Of a DNA stretch of 64,000 bases, positions 35,897-44,610 are shown in pieces. The translations under genes and the position numbers were made by a program. Under the pieces are notes generated by a model. It ran no database searches, had not been told where the DNA came from, and was given only the letters and a program-made list of their open reading frames with translations. Source of the DNA: Parvularcula sp964219355 (GTDB lineage Bacteria; Pseudomonadota; Alphaproteobacteria; Caulobacterales; Parvularculaceae); the NCBI GenBank assembly GCA_964219355.1, contig CAXPOZ010000003.1, positions 310,001 to 374,000 on the forward strand. The letters run 5' to 3'. Position 1 is the stretch's first letter. Every line of letters begins with the position of its first letter.

Positions 35897-37591
35897 TCAG
35901 CCCCCTTCCGCATACATGCCGAAGGTCGCCCCCACAAAGCCGCCTGCGGTACGGGTACTGAGCAGCTTGCCATCCTGATCCCCGCCGATGGCGATGAACT
36001 CGCGATCGCCAACGGCATAGGCAAAGCGGTAGATGTCGCGGTCCGCCTCGATGCGGAAACGGACCGCTTCCCCTGAAGACATCTCGACCGGCACTTCAGC
36101 GACCACTTCACCACGCGGCGGCTGGTCCGCTCCGGCCCGGCGGCGCAGACGGATGACGGGCGCGCCTTCTTCATCCGCTCCCAGACCAAGCGCGAAATAA
36201 TATTCATCACTCTGCATGGCGAGAAGCCCGGCCTCGCTGTCAGGGGCTGGGGTGAACTCGATTTGCGTCATCGCCGTCGCCGTCAGATGCTGCTGGCGGC
36301 GCGCAACGACCGAAGGCTGCTTCCTGTCGCCTAAACGTTCTGCGCGCGGCGTGAGGACCAATGCCCCTTCTTCAACCTGCCACCATTCTTCCTGCGGTAC
36401 CCGGACGAACAGCCAGTAAGGATCGAGCGGCCGATCGAATTCTCCCTTTAGGGAGAAATTCCCGGTCGTCGGAATGCCCGGCGCCTCCGCGGCTGGCAAA
36501 GCGGGCCTCGCCGCCTGATAGGGCACCAGTTCATCGCCTTCGGTGATGATGGGCCAGCCATCTTTCCACTCGACCGGCATCAGGAAGGTCTCGCGGCCGG
36601 TATTGTAGAAATCTCCTTCATAGGGCCGGACGCCAAGAAAGCTGACCCACCAATTCCCCTCCGCATCGGTCACGAAATCGGCATGGCCGACAGAGGTGAT
36701 CGGATGCTCCCGGTCCGGATCAAGATGTCGCTGGGTCAGGACGGGATTGCCCTCAAATGGCGTATAGGGGCCAAGCACGTTATCCGCTCGCGCCAGCACC
36801 TGGCTGTGATTGACCGCCGTGCCGCCCTCAGCGGAGGAAAGATAATAATACTCGCCCACATGATAGATATGCGGGCCTTCGATCCAGATCGGGTTCTCCT
36901 CGGGCCGCACCCCGCCATCAATGATGACGATGGGCTCGGAGATTGACTGGAACGTGTCAGGATCAATTTCCCTGATCCAGATCGCGCGGTGCCCGTCATA
37001 GCGGGGCTCTCCCACCGGTGCGTCATTGTTCATGAGGTAGACCTTGCCGTCCTCGTCAAAGAACAGCGACGGATCGATCCCGCCGACTTCCGGCAGCCAG
37101 ACCGGATCCGACCAAGGGCCCGAGGGGTCCTCCGCTGTCACGATGAAATTGCCGCCGCAATCCACGCAGGTATTGGCGACATAAAAGAGCCCGTCATGAT
37201 GCTCGATGGTCGGCGCGAAAACGCCGCGCGACAGGCCGAGGTCCTTGAAATCGAGCATACCGGGCCGGTCGATGACATTACCGATCTGCATCCAGTTGAC
37301 GAGATCCGTGCTGTGGAACACCGGAATGCCGGGGAAATAGGCAAAGGTCGAATTGACGAGATAATAGTCGCCGCCGACCTGGGTGATGCTGGGATCGGGA
37401 TAAAACCCGGCGAGGATCGGGTTCTGATAGTCCCCCTCACCCGGCGCCACTGCGAAGACCTCATCGCGCCCCTCATAGGAAAACCAGTCAAAACGGGCTT
37501 CAGCGTCCGCTGGGGCTGCCGCCGGCTCTTCCCCGCCGCCACAGGCGCATAATAGGCCGGCAAGGGCGGGCAGAATGAGGCGTCGGATCAT
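35897..37591 (-). CDS. GH43 beta-xylosidase/alpha-L-arabinofuranosidase lipoprotein
   Basis: A 564-residue enzyme. The N-terminus ends in a cysteine-rich lipobox-like LLCAC, with likely lipidation at Cys17. The five-bladed propeller carries the GH43 catalytic set: Asp66 in FYPDPSI, Asp172 in GGIDPSLFFDED and Glu237 in WIEGPHIY. A C-terminal beta-sandwich (about 380-564) matches the GH43 C2 domain. It should trim xylose or arabinose from xylo-oligosaccharides. It is divergent from the GH10 gene across a region holding a LacI-type operator. Subfamily assignment, and so the split between xylosidase and arabinofuranosidase, is not certain. Confidence 0.92.
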   Translation of the reverse strand: MIRRLILPALAGLLCACGGGEEPAAAPADAEARFDWFSYEGRDEVFAVAPGEGDYQNPILAGFYPDPSITQVGGDYYLVNSTFAYFPGIPVFHSTDLVNWMQIGNVIDRPGMLDFKDLGLSRGVFAPTIEHHDGLFYVANTCVDCGGNFIVTAEDPSGPWSDPVWLPEVGGIDPSLFFDEDGKVYLMNNDAPVGEPRYDGHRAIWIREIDPDTFQSISEPIVIIDGGVRPEENPIWIEGPHIYHVGEYYYLSSAEGGTAVNHSQVLARADNVLGPYTPFEGNPVLTQRHLDPDREHPITSVGHADFVTDAEGNWWVSFLGVRPYEGDFYNTGRETFLMPVEWKDGWPIITEGDELVPYQAARPALPAAEAPGIPTTGNFSLKGEFDRPLDPYWLFVRVPQEEWWQVEEGALVLTPRAERLGDRKQPSVVARRQQHLTATAMTQIEFTPAPDSEAGLLAMQSDEYYFALGLGADEEGAPVIRLRRRAGADQPPRGEVVAEVPVEMSSGEAVRFRIEADRDIYRFAYAVGDREFIAIGGDQDGKLLSTRTAGGFVGATFGMYAEGG

Positions 37592-37670
37592 GATTTTCCT
37601 CCTAACGGACTTTTATCGCGTTGTTTTTTTGTCATGGCGGTCGTGAGGCTGGACCCTGTCACCGCGCTTG

Positions 37671-37684
37671 TGATAGCGATAACA
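37671..37684. promoter_or_regulatory. LacI-type operator between GH43 and GH10
   Basis: TGATAGCGATAACA matches the consensus palindrome TGTTAGCGCTAACA at 12 of 14 positions. It lies 79 bp from the GH43 start and 78 bp from the GH10 start, almost exactly central in the divergent gap. Confidence 0.65.
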
Positions 37685-37762
37685 TAACTGCCAGCCCTTG
37701 CGCAGGGCAGATCCCAGAAAACCAACAAATACCCCTCGGGACAGGGAATTGGGAGGATCATC

Positions 37763-38881
37763 ATGACAGACATCTCGCGGCGTGAAGCCTTGGGAATGGG
37801 CGCTGCCGCTCTGGCAGCAGGCACTGCCGCCAGCGGCACAGTGCTGGCTGAAAAGGGTCCATCCCTTTCAGCACTAGCCAAAGCTAAAGGCCTGCGATTC
37901 GGCACCGCGATTGCCGCGTATCAGCTTGATGATCCGAAATATCTCGATCTTGTCCGCCGTGAATGTGGTGCGCTCGTCGCCGAAAATGAGCACAAGATGT
38001 ATGTCATCGAGCGGGAGAAAGGCGCCTATAATTTCGCGCCCGCCGATGCGCTGGTGGCTTTCGCCAAGACCAATGATCTGATGATGCGCGGCCACACGCT
38101 GGTCTGGCATCACCCGAACTGGCTGCCCCAATGGGTCAATGAGACGCAATTCGCCTCGGCCGCTGACGCCGAAGCCGTCCTTGGCGGCTATATTGGTAAG
38201 GTCGCAGGCCGTTACGATCCGTTCCTCTACTCGTGGGATGTGGTCAACGAGACTATTGATCCCGCGACGGGTGGTCTTCGTGAGACCTCGTTCTCCCGCG
38301 CCATGGGGCCGGAAGTGATTGATTTCTGTTTCCATCAGGCGCGCGAGCACGCACCAGACGCCAAGCTCGCCTATAACGACTATATGAGCTGGGAAGACGG
38401 GCATGAGCTGCACAGGACGGGGGTGCTCAAGCTCCTCGAGGATCTGCTCTCACGCGGCGCACCGATCGATGCGCTCGGCATCCAGAGCCATTCCAATGAC
38501 GACATGCCGACCGAATTCACGCCTGCCAAACAAAAGGCGTGGCGAGAATTCTGTGACGAAGTCACCGCCATGGGCCTCGACATCTACATGACCGAGTTCG
38601 ATGTGAACGACACCGAGATGGGACCGGATATCGAAACCCGCGATCGCGAGATGGCGAGTTTCACCAAGGACTATCTCGACATCATGTTCTCCTATCCGGA
38701 GACCAAGGAGCTGCTCGTCTGGGGGCTCGTTGACAAATATAGCTGGCTGCAGAATTTCAAGCCGCGCACGGATGATGTCGAAAAGCGCCCGACGCCTTTC
38801 GACTCGAATTACCAGCCCAAACCGATGCGGGATGCCATCGGTGAGGCATTGAAGGCGGCCCCAGGCCGCACATTGGGTTAA
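37763..38881 (+). CDS. GH10 endo-beta-1,4-xylanase
   Basis: A 372-residue xylanase. The N-terminus SRREALGMGAAALAAG is a twin-arginine signal, so it is probably exported folded by Tat. The GH10 barrel shows GHTLVWHHPNWLPQW, the acid/base Glu163 in WDVVNETID and the nucleophile Glu278 in YMTEFDVND. No carbohydrate-binding module is attached. The start follows GGGAGGA at 37751-37757. It produces xylo-oligosaccharides for the receptor and the GH43 and GH3 enzymes. xylB begins 61 bp downstream, so GH10, xylB and xylA probably form one operon. Confidence 0.95.
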   Translation: MTDISRREALGMGAAALAAGTAASGTVLAEKGPSLSALAKAKGLRFGTAIAAYQLDDPKYLDLVRRECGALVAENEHKMYVIEREKGAYNFAPADALVAFAKTNDLMMRGHTLVWHHPNWLPQWVNETQFASAADAEAVLGGYIGKVAGRYDPFLYSWDVVNETIDPATGGLRETSFSRAMGPEVIDFCFHQAREHAPDAKLAYNDYMSWEDGHELHRTGVLKLLEDLLSRGAPIDALGIQSHSNDDMPTEFTPAKQKAWREFCDEVTAMGLDIYMTEFDVNDTEMGPDIETRDREMASFTKDYLDIMFSYPETKELLVWGLVDKYSWLQNFKPRTDDVEKRPTPFDSNYQPKPMRDAIGEALKAAPGRTLG

Positions 38882-38942
38882 TCAGTACGGGGCTGAAGGC
38901 GGAAACATAATCGTCACAGTCCGTTTGGAGGAAACAGGGAAC

Positions 38943-40400
38943 GTGTTTCTAGGAATTGATATCGGCACGTCGAGCGTCAAGGCCGTCATCACCAATGAGG
39001 ATGGTGACGTCATTGATCAGGCGACCGCGCCGCTGATGGTCTCCCGGCCAAAAGATCTCTGGTCGGAGCAGAACCCGGACGACTGGTGGAAGGCGACCAA
39101 CAAGGCCGTCCTTGATATTTCGCCGGACCGCCGGGCCAAGGTCGAGGGCATCGGGCTTTCGGGCCAGATGCATGGCGCCACGCTGATCGGCGATGATGAC
39201 CGCCCACTTCGTCCCGCCATTCTGTGGAATGATGGCCGCAGTTTCGCGCAATGCGCCGAACTGGAAGAAATCGAGCCGCGCTCGCGTGAGATCACCGGCA
39301 ACCTTGCCATGCCCGGCTTTACCGCGCCCAAGATCCTCTGGGTGCGTGAGCATGAGCCGGAGATCGCCGCAAAGATCCGCAAGGTTCTTCTGCCCAAGGA
39401 TTATATCAGGCTTCTTCTGACCGGCACTTATGCGGGCGAGATGTCAGATGCCGCAGGCACGCTCTGGCTCGATGTCGCGAACCGCAAATGGTCGAATGAA
39501 ATGCTGACCGCAACGGGGCTCGATGAAGACGCAATGCCGGAGCTCTTCGAAGGCTCCGAAGTCACCGGTATGCTCAAGCCAGAGATTGCAAGCAGCTGGG
39601 GGATGCCTTCCGTGCCCGTTGCGGGCGGCGGCGGCGACAATGCTGCAGGCGCCGTTGGCGTTGGCGTCATCTCCCCCGGAGATGCCTTCCTGTCGCTTGG
39701 CACATCCGGCGTCCTTTTCGTCGCGGGCAAGGAATTTGTACCGAACCCGGAGAAAGGCGTTCACGCCTTCTGTCACGCCCTGCCCGAAAAATGGCATGAG
39801 ATGACGGTGATGCTGTCGGCGGCAAGCTGTGTCGATTGGGCCGCTCGCCTGACTGGAACAAATGGCGCTGGCGAGCTGATTGCCGCAGCCGAGAAGGCCG
39901 GACGGCTCGATCATCCGTCGATCTTCCTACCTTATCTTTCAGGCGAGCGGACCCCGCATAATGATCCTTATGCGCGCGGTGTCCTTTTTGGCCTCGACCA
40001 TGATTCAGGCGCCGCCGAGATTGGACAGGCCGTCCTCGAAGGCGTCGCCATGGCATTCGCCGAGGGCCTCAGCGTTCTGGGTGAAGCGGACCACGTCCGC
40101 GAGATCACGGTGATCGGCGGCGGCTCGCGCTCGAATTACTGGGGCCGCATCCTCGCCGCTGCGCTCAACCGCCCCCTCGTCTATCGCCGCGATTCAGAAG
40201 TCGGCCCCGCCTATGGCGCGGCCAAGCTGGCCCAGATCGCCGTGACCGGCGGTGATCCTTCACAGATCGCCGCACCGCCGCCTGTCCTCGATATTGTCGA
40301 ACCGCAAGCATCCGATGTAGCTCTCATGGCCGAGAAGCAGGAACGGTTCGCCGCTATTTACAAAAATCTCAAAGAATTGTTCCCCAAGGAGACTGACTGA
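38943..40400 (+). CDS. xylB: Xylulokinase
   Basis: A 485-residue FGGY-family kinase that phosphorylates D-xylulose to xylulose 5-phosphate in the cytoplasm. It has the N-terminal ATP/substrate motif GIDIGTSSVKAV, the xylulose-binding GQMHGATL and the C-terminal GGGSRSNYWGRILAAAL. I chose a GTG start at 38943 behind GGAGG (38927-38931); an in-frame TTG at 38925 overlaps that Shine-Dalgarno and is unlikely. The stop overlaps the xylA start by one base (TGATG), so the two genes are translationally coupled. Confidence 0.95.
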   Translation: MFLGIDIGTSSVKAVITNEDGDVIDQATAPLMVSRPKDLWSEQNPDDWWKATNKAVLDISPDRRAKVEGIGLSGQMHGATLIGDDDRPLRPAILWNDGRSFAQCAELEEIEPRSREITGNLAMPGFTAPKILWVREHEPEIAAKIRKVLLPKDYIRLLLTGTYAGEMSDAAGTLWLDVANRKWSNEMLTATGLDEDAMPELFEGSEVTGMLKPEIASSWGMPSVPVAGGGGDNAAGAVGVGVISPGDAFLSLGTSGVLFVAGKEFVPNPEKGVHAFCHALPEKWHEMTVMLSAASCVDWAARLTGTNGAGELIAAAEKAGRLDHPSIFLPYLSGERTPHNDPYARGVLFGLDHDSGAAEIGQAVLEGVAMAFAEGLSVLGEADHVREITVIGGGSRSNYWGRILAAALNRPLVYRRDSEVGPAYGAAKLAQIAVTGGDPSQIAAPPPVLDIVEPQASDVALMAEKQERFAAIYKNLKELFPKETD

Positions 40401-41716
40401 TGACCGCTGTCCGCGAATATTTTGCTCACATAGAGCCGATCGCATTTGAAGGTAAGGACACGGACAATCCGCTCGCCTACCGTTACTATGACAAGGACCG
40501 CGTCATCATGGGCAAGCGGATGGAGGATCATCTCCGCCCGGCTGTCTGCTACTGGCATACCTTCTGCTGGGACGGGTTTGACGTTTTCGGCGCTGGCACA
40601 TTCGGCCGCCCCTGGCATGAGCTTGAAGGCCAGGAAATGGCCGAGGCCAAACTCGACGTCGCGTTCGAGTTCTTCACCAAGCTGGGCGTCCCCTTCTTCA
40701 CCTTCCACGACGTCGATGTCATGGCGCCTGCTGCCAACATGAAGGAGCATACGGAGAATTTCGCGCGTATCCTCGACCCCATCGAAGCCAAGATGGGTGA
40801 GACCGGCCTCAAGCTTCTCTGGGGCACGGCGAATGTCTTCAGCCACCCGCGCTATATGAGTGGCGCGTCGACTAATCCGGATCCGGAAGTTTTTGCCTGC
40901 ACCGCCATGCAGATCCGTCAGGCGCTGGACGCCACGCATCGCCTCGGCGGCTCGAACTATGTGCTCTGGGGCGGCCGCGAAGGCTACGAAACCCTGCTCA
41001 ACACCAATCTCAATCGTGAGCTTGACCAGCTCGGCCGTATGCTGACGCTTGCCGTCGAGCACAAGCACAAGATCGGCTTTAAAGGCCCGCTCCTCATCGA
41101 GCCGAAACCGCATGAGCCGACCAAGCACCAATATGACCGCGACGTCTCGACGATCTATGGCTTCCTGTCGAAATATGACCTGCTCGACGATGTGAAGATG
41201 AATATCGAGACCAATCACGCAACCCTCGCTGGCCTGCCGATGGATCACGAAATGGCGACCGCCTATGCGCTAGGCATTTTCGGCTCGATCGATGCCAACC
41301 GGGGTGACGCGCAAAATGGATGGGACACCGACCAGTTCTGGAACGATCCGCTCGATATCACCCGCTCGATGATCCACTTCGTCAAGAATGGCGGCTTCAC
41401 GACCGGCGGCTTCAACTTCGACGCCAAGGTCCGCCGCCAGAGCATCGATGCTGAGGATCTCTTCCACGGGCATATCGGTGGTCTCGACGCCCTCGCCCGG
41501 GGTCTGATTTCTGCGGCTGCCATGGTCGAGGACGGCACTTGGACGAACTTCATCGATGACCGTTACGCGGGCTGGGATGGTGAGCTTGGCCGCTGGATGA
41601 TGACCGAGGCTTCGCTTGAGGACATCGCGAACAAGGTTTCAGGCGGCGGCATTGACCCGCAACCGAAATCTGGCCGTCAGGAATATCTTGAGAATTTGGT
41701 AAACGCCTATCTCTAG
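40400..41716 (+). CDS. xylA: Xylose isomerase
   Basis: A 438-residue class II enzyme that interconverts D-xylose and D-xylulose. Visible elements include the catalytic His103 and Asp106 in FHDVDVMAP, GGREGYE, the metal-binding IEPKPHEPTKHQYD and NHATLAGLPMDHE. Its length matches the long class II form. It is coupled to xylB by a one-base overlap and precedes the LacI regulator. Its presence shows the isomerase route for xylose, in contrast to the oxidative (Weimberg) route used by Caulobacter crescentus. Confidence 0.97.
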   Translation: MTAVREYFAHIEPIAFEGKDTDNPLAYRYYDKDRVIMGKRMEDHLRPAVCYWHTFCWDGFDVFGAGTFGRPWHELEGQEMAEAKLDVAFEFFTKLGVPFFTFHDVDVMAPAANMKEHTENFARILDPIEAKMGETGLKLLWGTANVFSHPRYMSGASTNPDPEVFACTAMQIRQALDATHRLGGSNYVLWGGREGYETLLNTNLNRELDQLGRMLTLAVEHKHKIGFKGPLLIEPKPHEPTKHQYDRDVSTIYGFLSKYDLLDDVKMNIETNHATLAGLPMDHEMATAYALGIFGSIDANRGDAQNGWDTDQFWNDPLDITRSMIHFVKNGGFTTGGFNFDAKVRRQSIDAEDLFHGHIGGLDALARGLISAAAMVEDGTWTNFIDDRYAGWDGELGRWMMTEASLEDIANKVSGGGIDPQPKSGRQEYLENLVNAYL

Positions 41717-41829
41717 ACCTCAACGCGCCTGATTGCTCTGGCGCGGCACTCTCCCTTGCCGATAAGGACGATCGGGCTACTATAACAGCAGCCCGGTCCA
41801 ATTGGGCGATGAGGAGAGAAACGCGGCGC

Positions 41830-42876
41830 ATGAGCGAGCAAATCGACGTTCCCCAAAGGCGGGGTGCGGTAACAATCCGCGAAGTCGCTGAAAAAGCTGG
41901 GGTTTCCCAGATGACGGTGTCGCGTGTCCTGAACCAGCCGAGCCTTGTGAAAAAGGAAACGACGCGGCGTGTGCAGGAGGCAATTAAGGCGCTCAATTAC
42001 CGCCCCAACCTCATGGCGCGCGGACTTGCCGGCGGCAAATCGCTGCTGATCGGGCTCATCTACAACAACCCGAGTACCAACTATCTGGGCGAAGTCCTGT
42101 TCGGCGCGATCAATGCCTGTGGCGAACAGGGGCATCACTTGCTGGTCGAGGATTACCTCGTCGATTACGAATCACTCTCCGTCAGCGCACTTGCCAATCG
42201 CTTCCGCGAAAGCGGTGTGGACGGACTGATCGTCGTGCCGCCCTGCGGCGAAGTGCCCAAAATCGCCCGCGCCCTGAAAGAAAGCGGCGTTCACTGCGTC
42301 AACATTTCTGGCAGCTCGAGTGATTCGGACACACAGTTCGTGGCCATCAATGAAGCAGGCGCAGCTGGCCTGATGACCAGCTACCTGCTGGAAAAAGGCC
42401 ACCGCAAGATTGGTTTCATCACCGGTGACATGACCCATGTTTCGAGTGGGGAACGCCAGCGCGGCTTCATTGAGACCCTTAAGGCAAACGGCATTAAGCC
42501 GAACCCGGATTATATCGTCGAAGGCGCCTTTACCTACCGATCAGGCATGGAAGGCGCCCAGCAATTGCTAGGACTCAAAGATCCACCAACCGCGATCTTC
42601 GCCAGTAACGACGACATGGCCGCTGGCGTGATTTCCGCTGTTCAGCAGCTCGGACTTCAGGTGCCGTCCGATATTTCCGTTGCCGGCTTTGACGATACCG
42701 CCATCGCCAGGACGATATGGCCGGGTCTGACAACCGTGCGTCAGCCGATTTCGGAAATGGCGAGCCAGGCGGTCACGCTGTTCAGCAATCGCGAGGCCGC
42801 AGGTGATGCGAATGGCAGCGTGCTCGATGTCACGCTGACCATCCGTGATTCGGTCGTCGCCCCGAAAAAGATGTAG
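41830..42876 (+). CDS. LacI-family transcriptional regulator, probable repressor of the xylan/xylose regulon
   Basis: A 348-residue regulator. The helix-turn-helix (VTIREVAEKAGVSQMTVSRV) and hinge helix (YRPNLMARGLAGG) are followed by a periplasmic-binding-protein-like effector domain (GFDDTAIARTIWPGLTTVRQP). It lies 113 bp after xylA on the same strand. An in-frame ATG at 41809 exists, but GAGGAG at 41811-41816 favours 41830. LacI proteins bind CG-centred palindromes, and six such sites lie across 13.7-43.5 kb, so this is the natural candidate to bind them. Its effector is likely xylose or a xylo-oligosaccharide. The regulon assignment is inference. Confidence 0.88.
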   Translation: MSEQIDVPQRRGAVTIREVAEKAGVSQMTVSRVLNQPSLVKKETTRRVQEAIKALNYRPNLMARGLAGGKSLLIGLIYNNPSTNYLGEVLFGAINACGEQGHHLLVEDYLVDYESLSVSALANRFRESGVDGLIVVPPCGEVPKIARALKESGVHCVNISGSSSDSDTQFVAINEAGAAGLMTSYLLEKGHRKIGFITGDMTHVSSGERQRGFIETLKANGIKPNPDYIVEGAFTYRSGMEGAQQLLGLKDPPTAIFASNDDMAAGVISAVQQLGLQVPSDISVAGFDDTAIARTIWPGLTTVRQPISEMASQAVTLFSNREAAGDANGSVLDVTLTIRDSVVAPKKM

Positions 42877-42879
42877 CGA

Positions 42880-43491
42880 TCAGGGATCGACGCTGCCGCT
42901 CGGCAGATCGGCGGGATCCACATCGGGTCCCATATCCATCACATAGAACTGGCCAAGCTCGACCGTTTGGGCGTGATGGCCGACATTGAAGGACGCGCTG
43001 ACGCCGCCTGCGGGATAGGATTCCGACGCAACCCCGCTGAGATAATGGATCTGCCACTCCTCGCGAAGCAGCACATTGCCTTCGACAATGCCGGTATAAG
43101 GTGCCTCGCGTTTTTGCAGCCGGAACTGCATATGGCCGCTGCCGGTTGTCTTGCTTGGTGACTGAGCCCGCGCCCAGAACGCCACCAGCACAACGTCACC
43201 TTCTTCGATCGCGTCCCTTACGTTCCCCTGAACGGCAATGTCATAGGGGTTCGATTTGGCCTTCTTCACTTTGACCCGAAACGCCTTCTGGCCGGGGATT
43301 TCGGCATCTACGACGCGTTTTTGCGCATCTTCGCCATAGACCTGCCATCGCGGATCGAGCGGGTTGTTCATCAGCTTACCGGGGAGCGCTTCTTCGAGAG
43401 CTGCGAGATACTCCTCCTCGGTCATTTCCTGAGCTGAGGCGAAATTTCCGCATAAAACGGCGATTGCGCCCATAATGATGAGATTTTTCAT
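42880..43491 (-). CDS. Secreted single-domain protein with carbohydrate-binding (CBM4/9-like) jelly-roll fold
   Basis: A 203-residue protein with a signal peptide (MKNLIIMGAIAVLCGNFASA). After a short acidic helix with a conserved-looking N-terminus (EMTEEEYLAALEEALPG), the remainder resembles a galactose-binding/CBM4_9 domain: AFRVKVKKAKSNPYDIAVQ, VVLVAFWARAQSPS and LGQFYVMDMG. There is no catalytic domain. I chose the start at 43491, because an upstream in-frame ATG at 43596 would pass through the operator and overlap galM. It could bind xylan or free oligosaccharide in the periplasm. It is divergent from galM and converges on the LacI gene with a 3-bp gap. The function is uncertain. Confidence 0.65.
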   Translation of the reverse strand: MKNLIIMGAIAVLCGNFASAQEMTEEEYLAALEEALPGKLMNNPLDPRWQVYGEDAQKRVVDAEIPGQKAFRVKVKKAKSNPYDIAVQGNVRDAIEEGDVVLVAFWARAQSPSKTTGSGHMQFRLQKREAPYTGIVEGNVLLREEWQIHYLSGVASESYPAGGVSASFNVGHHAQTVELGQFYVMDMGPDVDPADLPSGSVDP

Positions 43492-43505
43492 CCAATCCTC
43501 CCTTC

Positions 43506-43519
43506 TGTTACCGCTAACT
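43506..43519. promoter_or_regulatory. LacI-type operator between the CBM-like gene and galM
   Basis: TGTTACCGCTAACT matches the consensus palindrome TGTTAGCGCTAACA at 12 of 14 positions. It lies 14 bp upstream of the CBM-like gene start and 71 bp upstream of galM, close enough to block the former directly. Confidence 0.6.
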
Positions 43520-43590
43520 TTTCTGTATCTGTCTTGTTCTATGATGGATGGCAGATGCCGTGTGTCAGTCGGTAAAAGCAGAACGAGAAG

Positions 43591-44607
43591 ATGCACGAAC
43601 CCAGCATCCAGGAAAAGAGAGAAGGTGAAGCCTTTGGCAGGCTAAAGGATGGCCGGCCCGCAAGGCTCTACACGCTTACCTCCGACGCCCTCTCGCTCTC
43701 GATCACCGATTACGGCGCCCGCATGGTTTCACTGTTAGCGAAAGATGCGCCCGGCCACTCGATTATCCTCGGCTATGACAATGTCGCGGCCTATGAGGCA
43801 GATCCTGCCTTTCTCGGCGCCTGCTGCGGGCGATATGCCAACCGCATTTATGGCGCCCGTTACGAGATCGATGGCAAGGTCTACAATCTGCCTGCTAATG
43901 ATGCCCCCCATACGCTGCATGGCGGCCCCAAGGGTTTCTTCGCCCGCCTATGGGAGATGGTGTCGGTCTCGGACGACAGCCTAACCTTGCGACTGATCAG
44001 CCCCGATGGCGATCAGGGCTTTGGTGGCCAGCTTGAGGTCGAGGCACAATTCGTCCTCTCCGGCGATGGCCTGACCGTCACCTATGTGGCGAGCACGACA
44101 AAGCCGACGCCGATCAGCCTGACCCATCACCCTTATTTCAACCTCAGGGGCGCAGGCGACATCCACGACCATGTGCTGCATGTCCCGGCGACGGGGATCA
44201 TGAACGGCTTTCAGGATGCCGCCCGTCCGCACGACATCCACGACCTCGAAGGCCATCCCGAGCTCGATTTCCGGGCGCCGATCCGGATCGGCGATAAGCT
44301 GTCAGCCCTGCCCGTCGGGATCGACCACACCTATGCGGTCGAGAAGGATGCTGTCTTCACCCTCTCCCATCCGGAGGTGGCGCGGAGCCTCACCGTCAGT
44401 GCCGATATGCCGTCGGTGCAGGTTTATGCAGGTGCCAATCTCAAAGGCGGGCGGAACCGGCCAGGCGGGCTCCCCTACAAGCCCTTTGAGGGTCTTTGCC
44501 TTGAGCCGCAGGCCTTCCCCGACGCGCCCAACGCGCCATCCCTGCCGCCAGCCACCCTAAGGCCCGGCGAGACCTATCAACGGCAGATCCGCTATACTTA
44601 TCGCTAG
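43591..44607 (+). CDS. galM: Aldose 1-epimerase (mutarotase)
   Basis: A 338-residue enzyme that interconverts alpha and beta anomers of aldoses. The GalM fold is shown by the N-terminal ITDYGARMVSL and CGRYANRIYGARY, the catalytic histidine in LTHHPYFNLRG and the catalytic glutamate in GLCLEPQAFPDAPN. There is no signal peptide, so it is cytoplasmic. In this context it would supply the alpha-D-xylose used by xylose isomerase, or handle glucose from the GH3 and GH9 enzymes. It shares a divergent promoter region with the CBM-like gene and converges on rfbC with a 3-bp gap. Confidence 0.93.
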   Translation: MHEPSIQEKREGEAFGRLKDGRPARLYTLTSDALSLSITDYGARMVSLLAKDAPGHSIILGYDNVAAYEADPAFLGACCGRYANRIYGARYEIDGKVYNLPANDAPHTLHGGPKGFFARLWEMVSVSDDSLTLRLISPDGDQGFGGQLEVEAQFVLSGDGLTVTYVASTTKPTPISLTHHPYFNLRGAGDIHDHVLHVPATGIMNGFQDAARPHDIHDLEGHPELDFRAPIRIGDKLSALPVGIDHTYAVEKDAVFTLSHPEVARSLTVSADMPSVQVYAGANLKGGRNRPGGLPYKPFEGLCLEPQAFPDAPNAPSLPPATLRPGETYQRQIRYTYR

Positions 44608-44610
44608 GCG

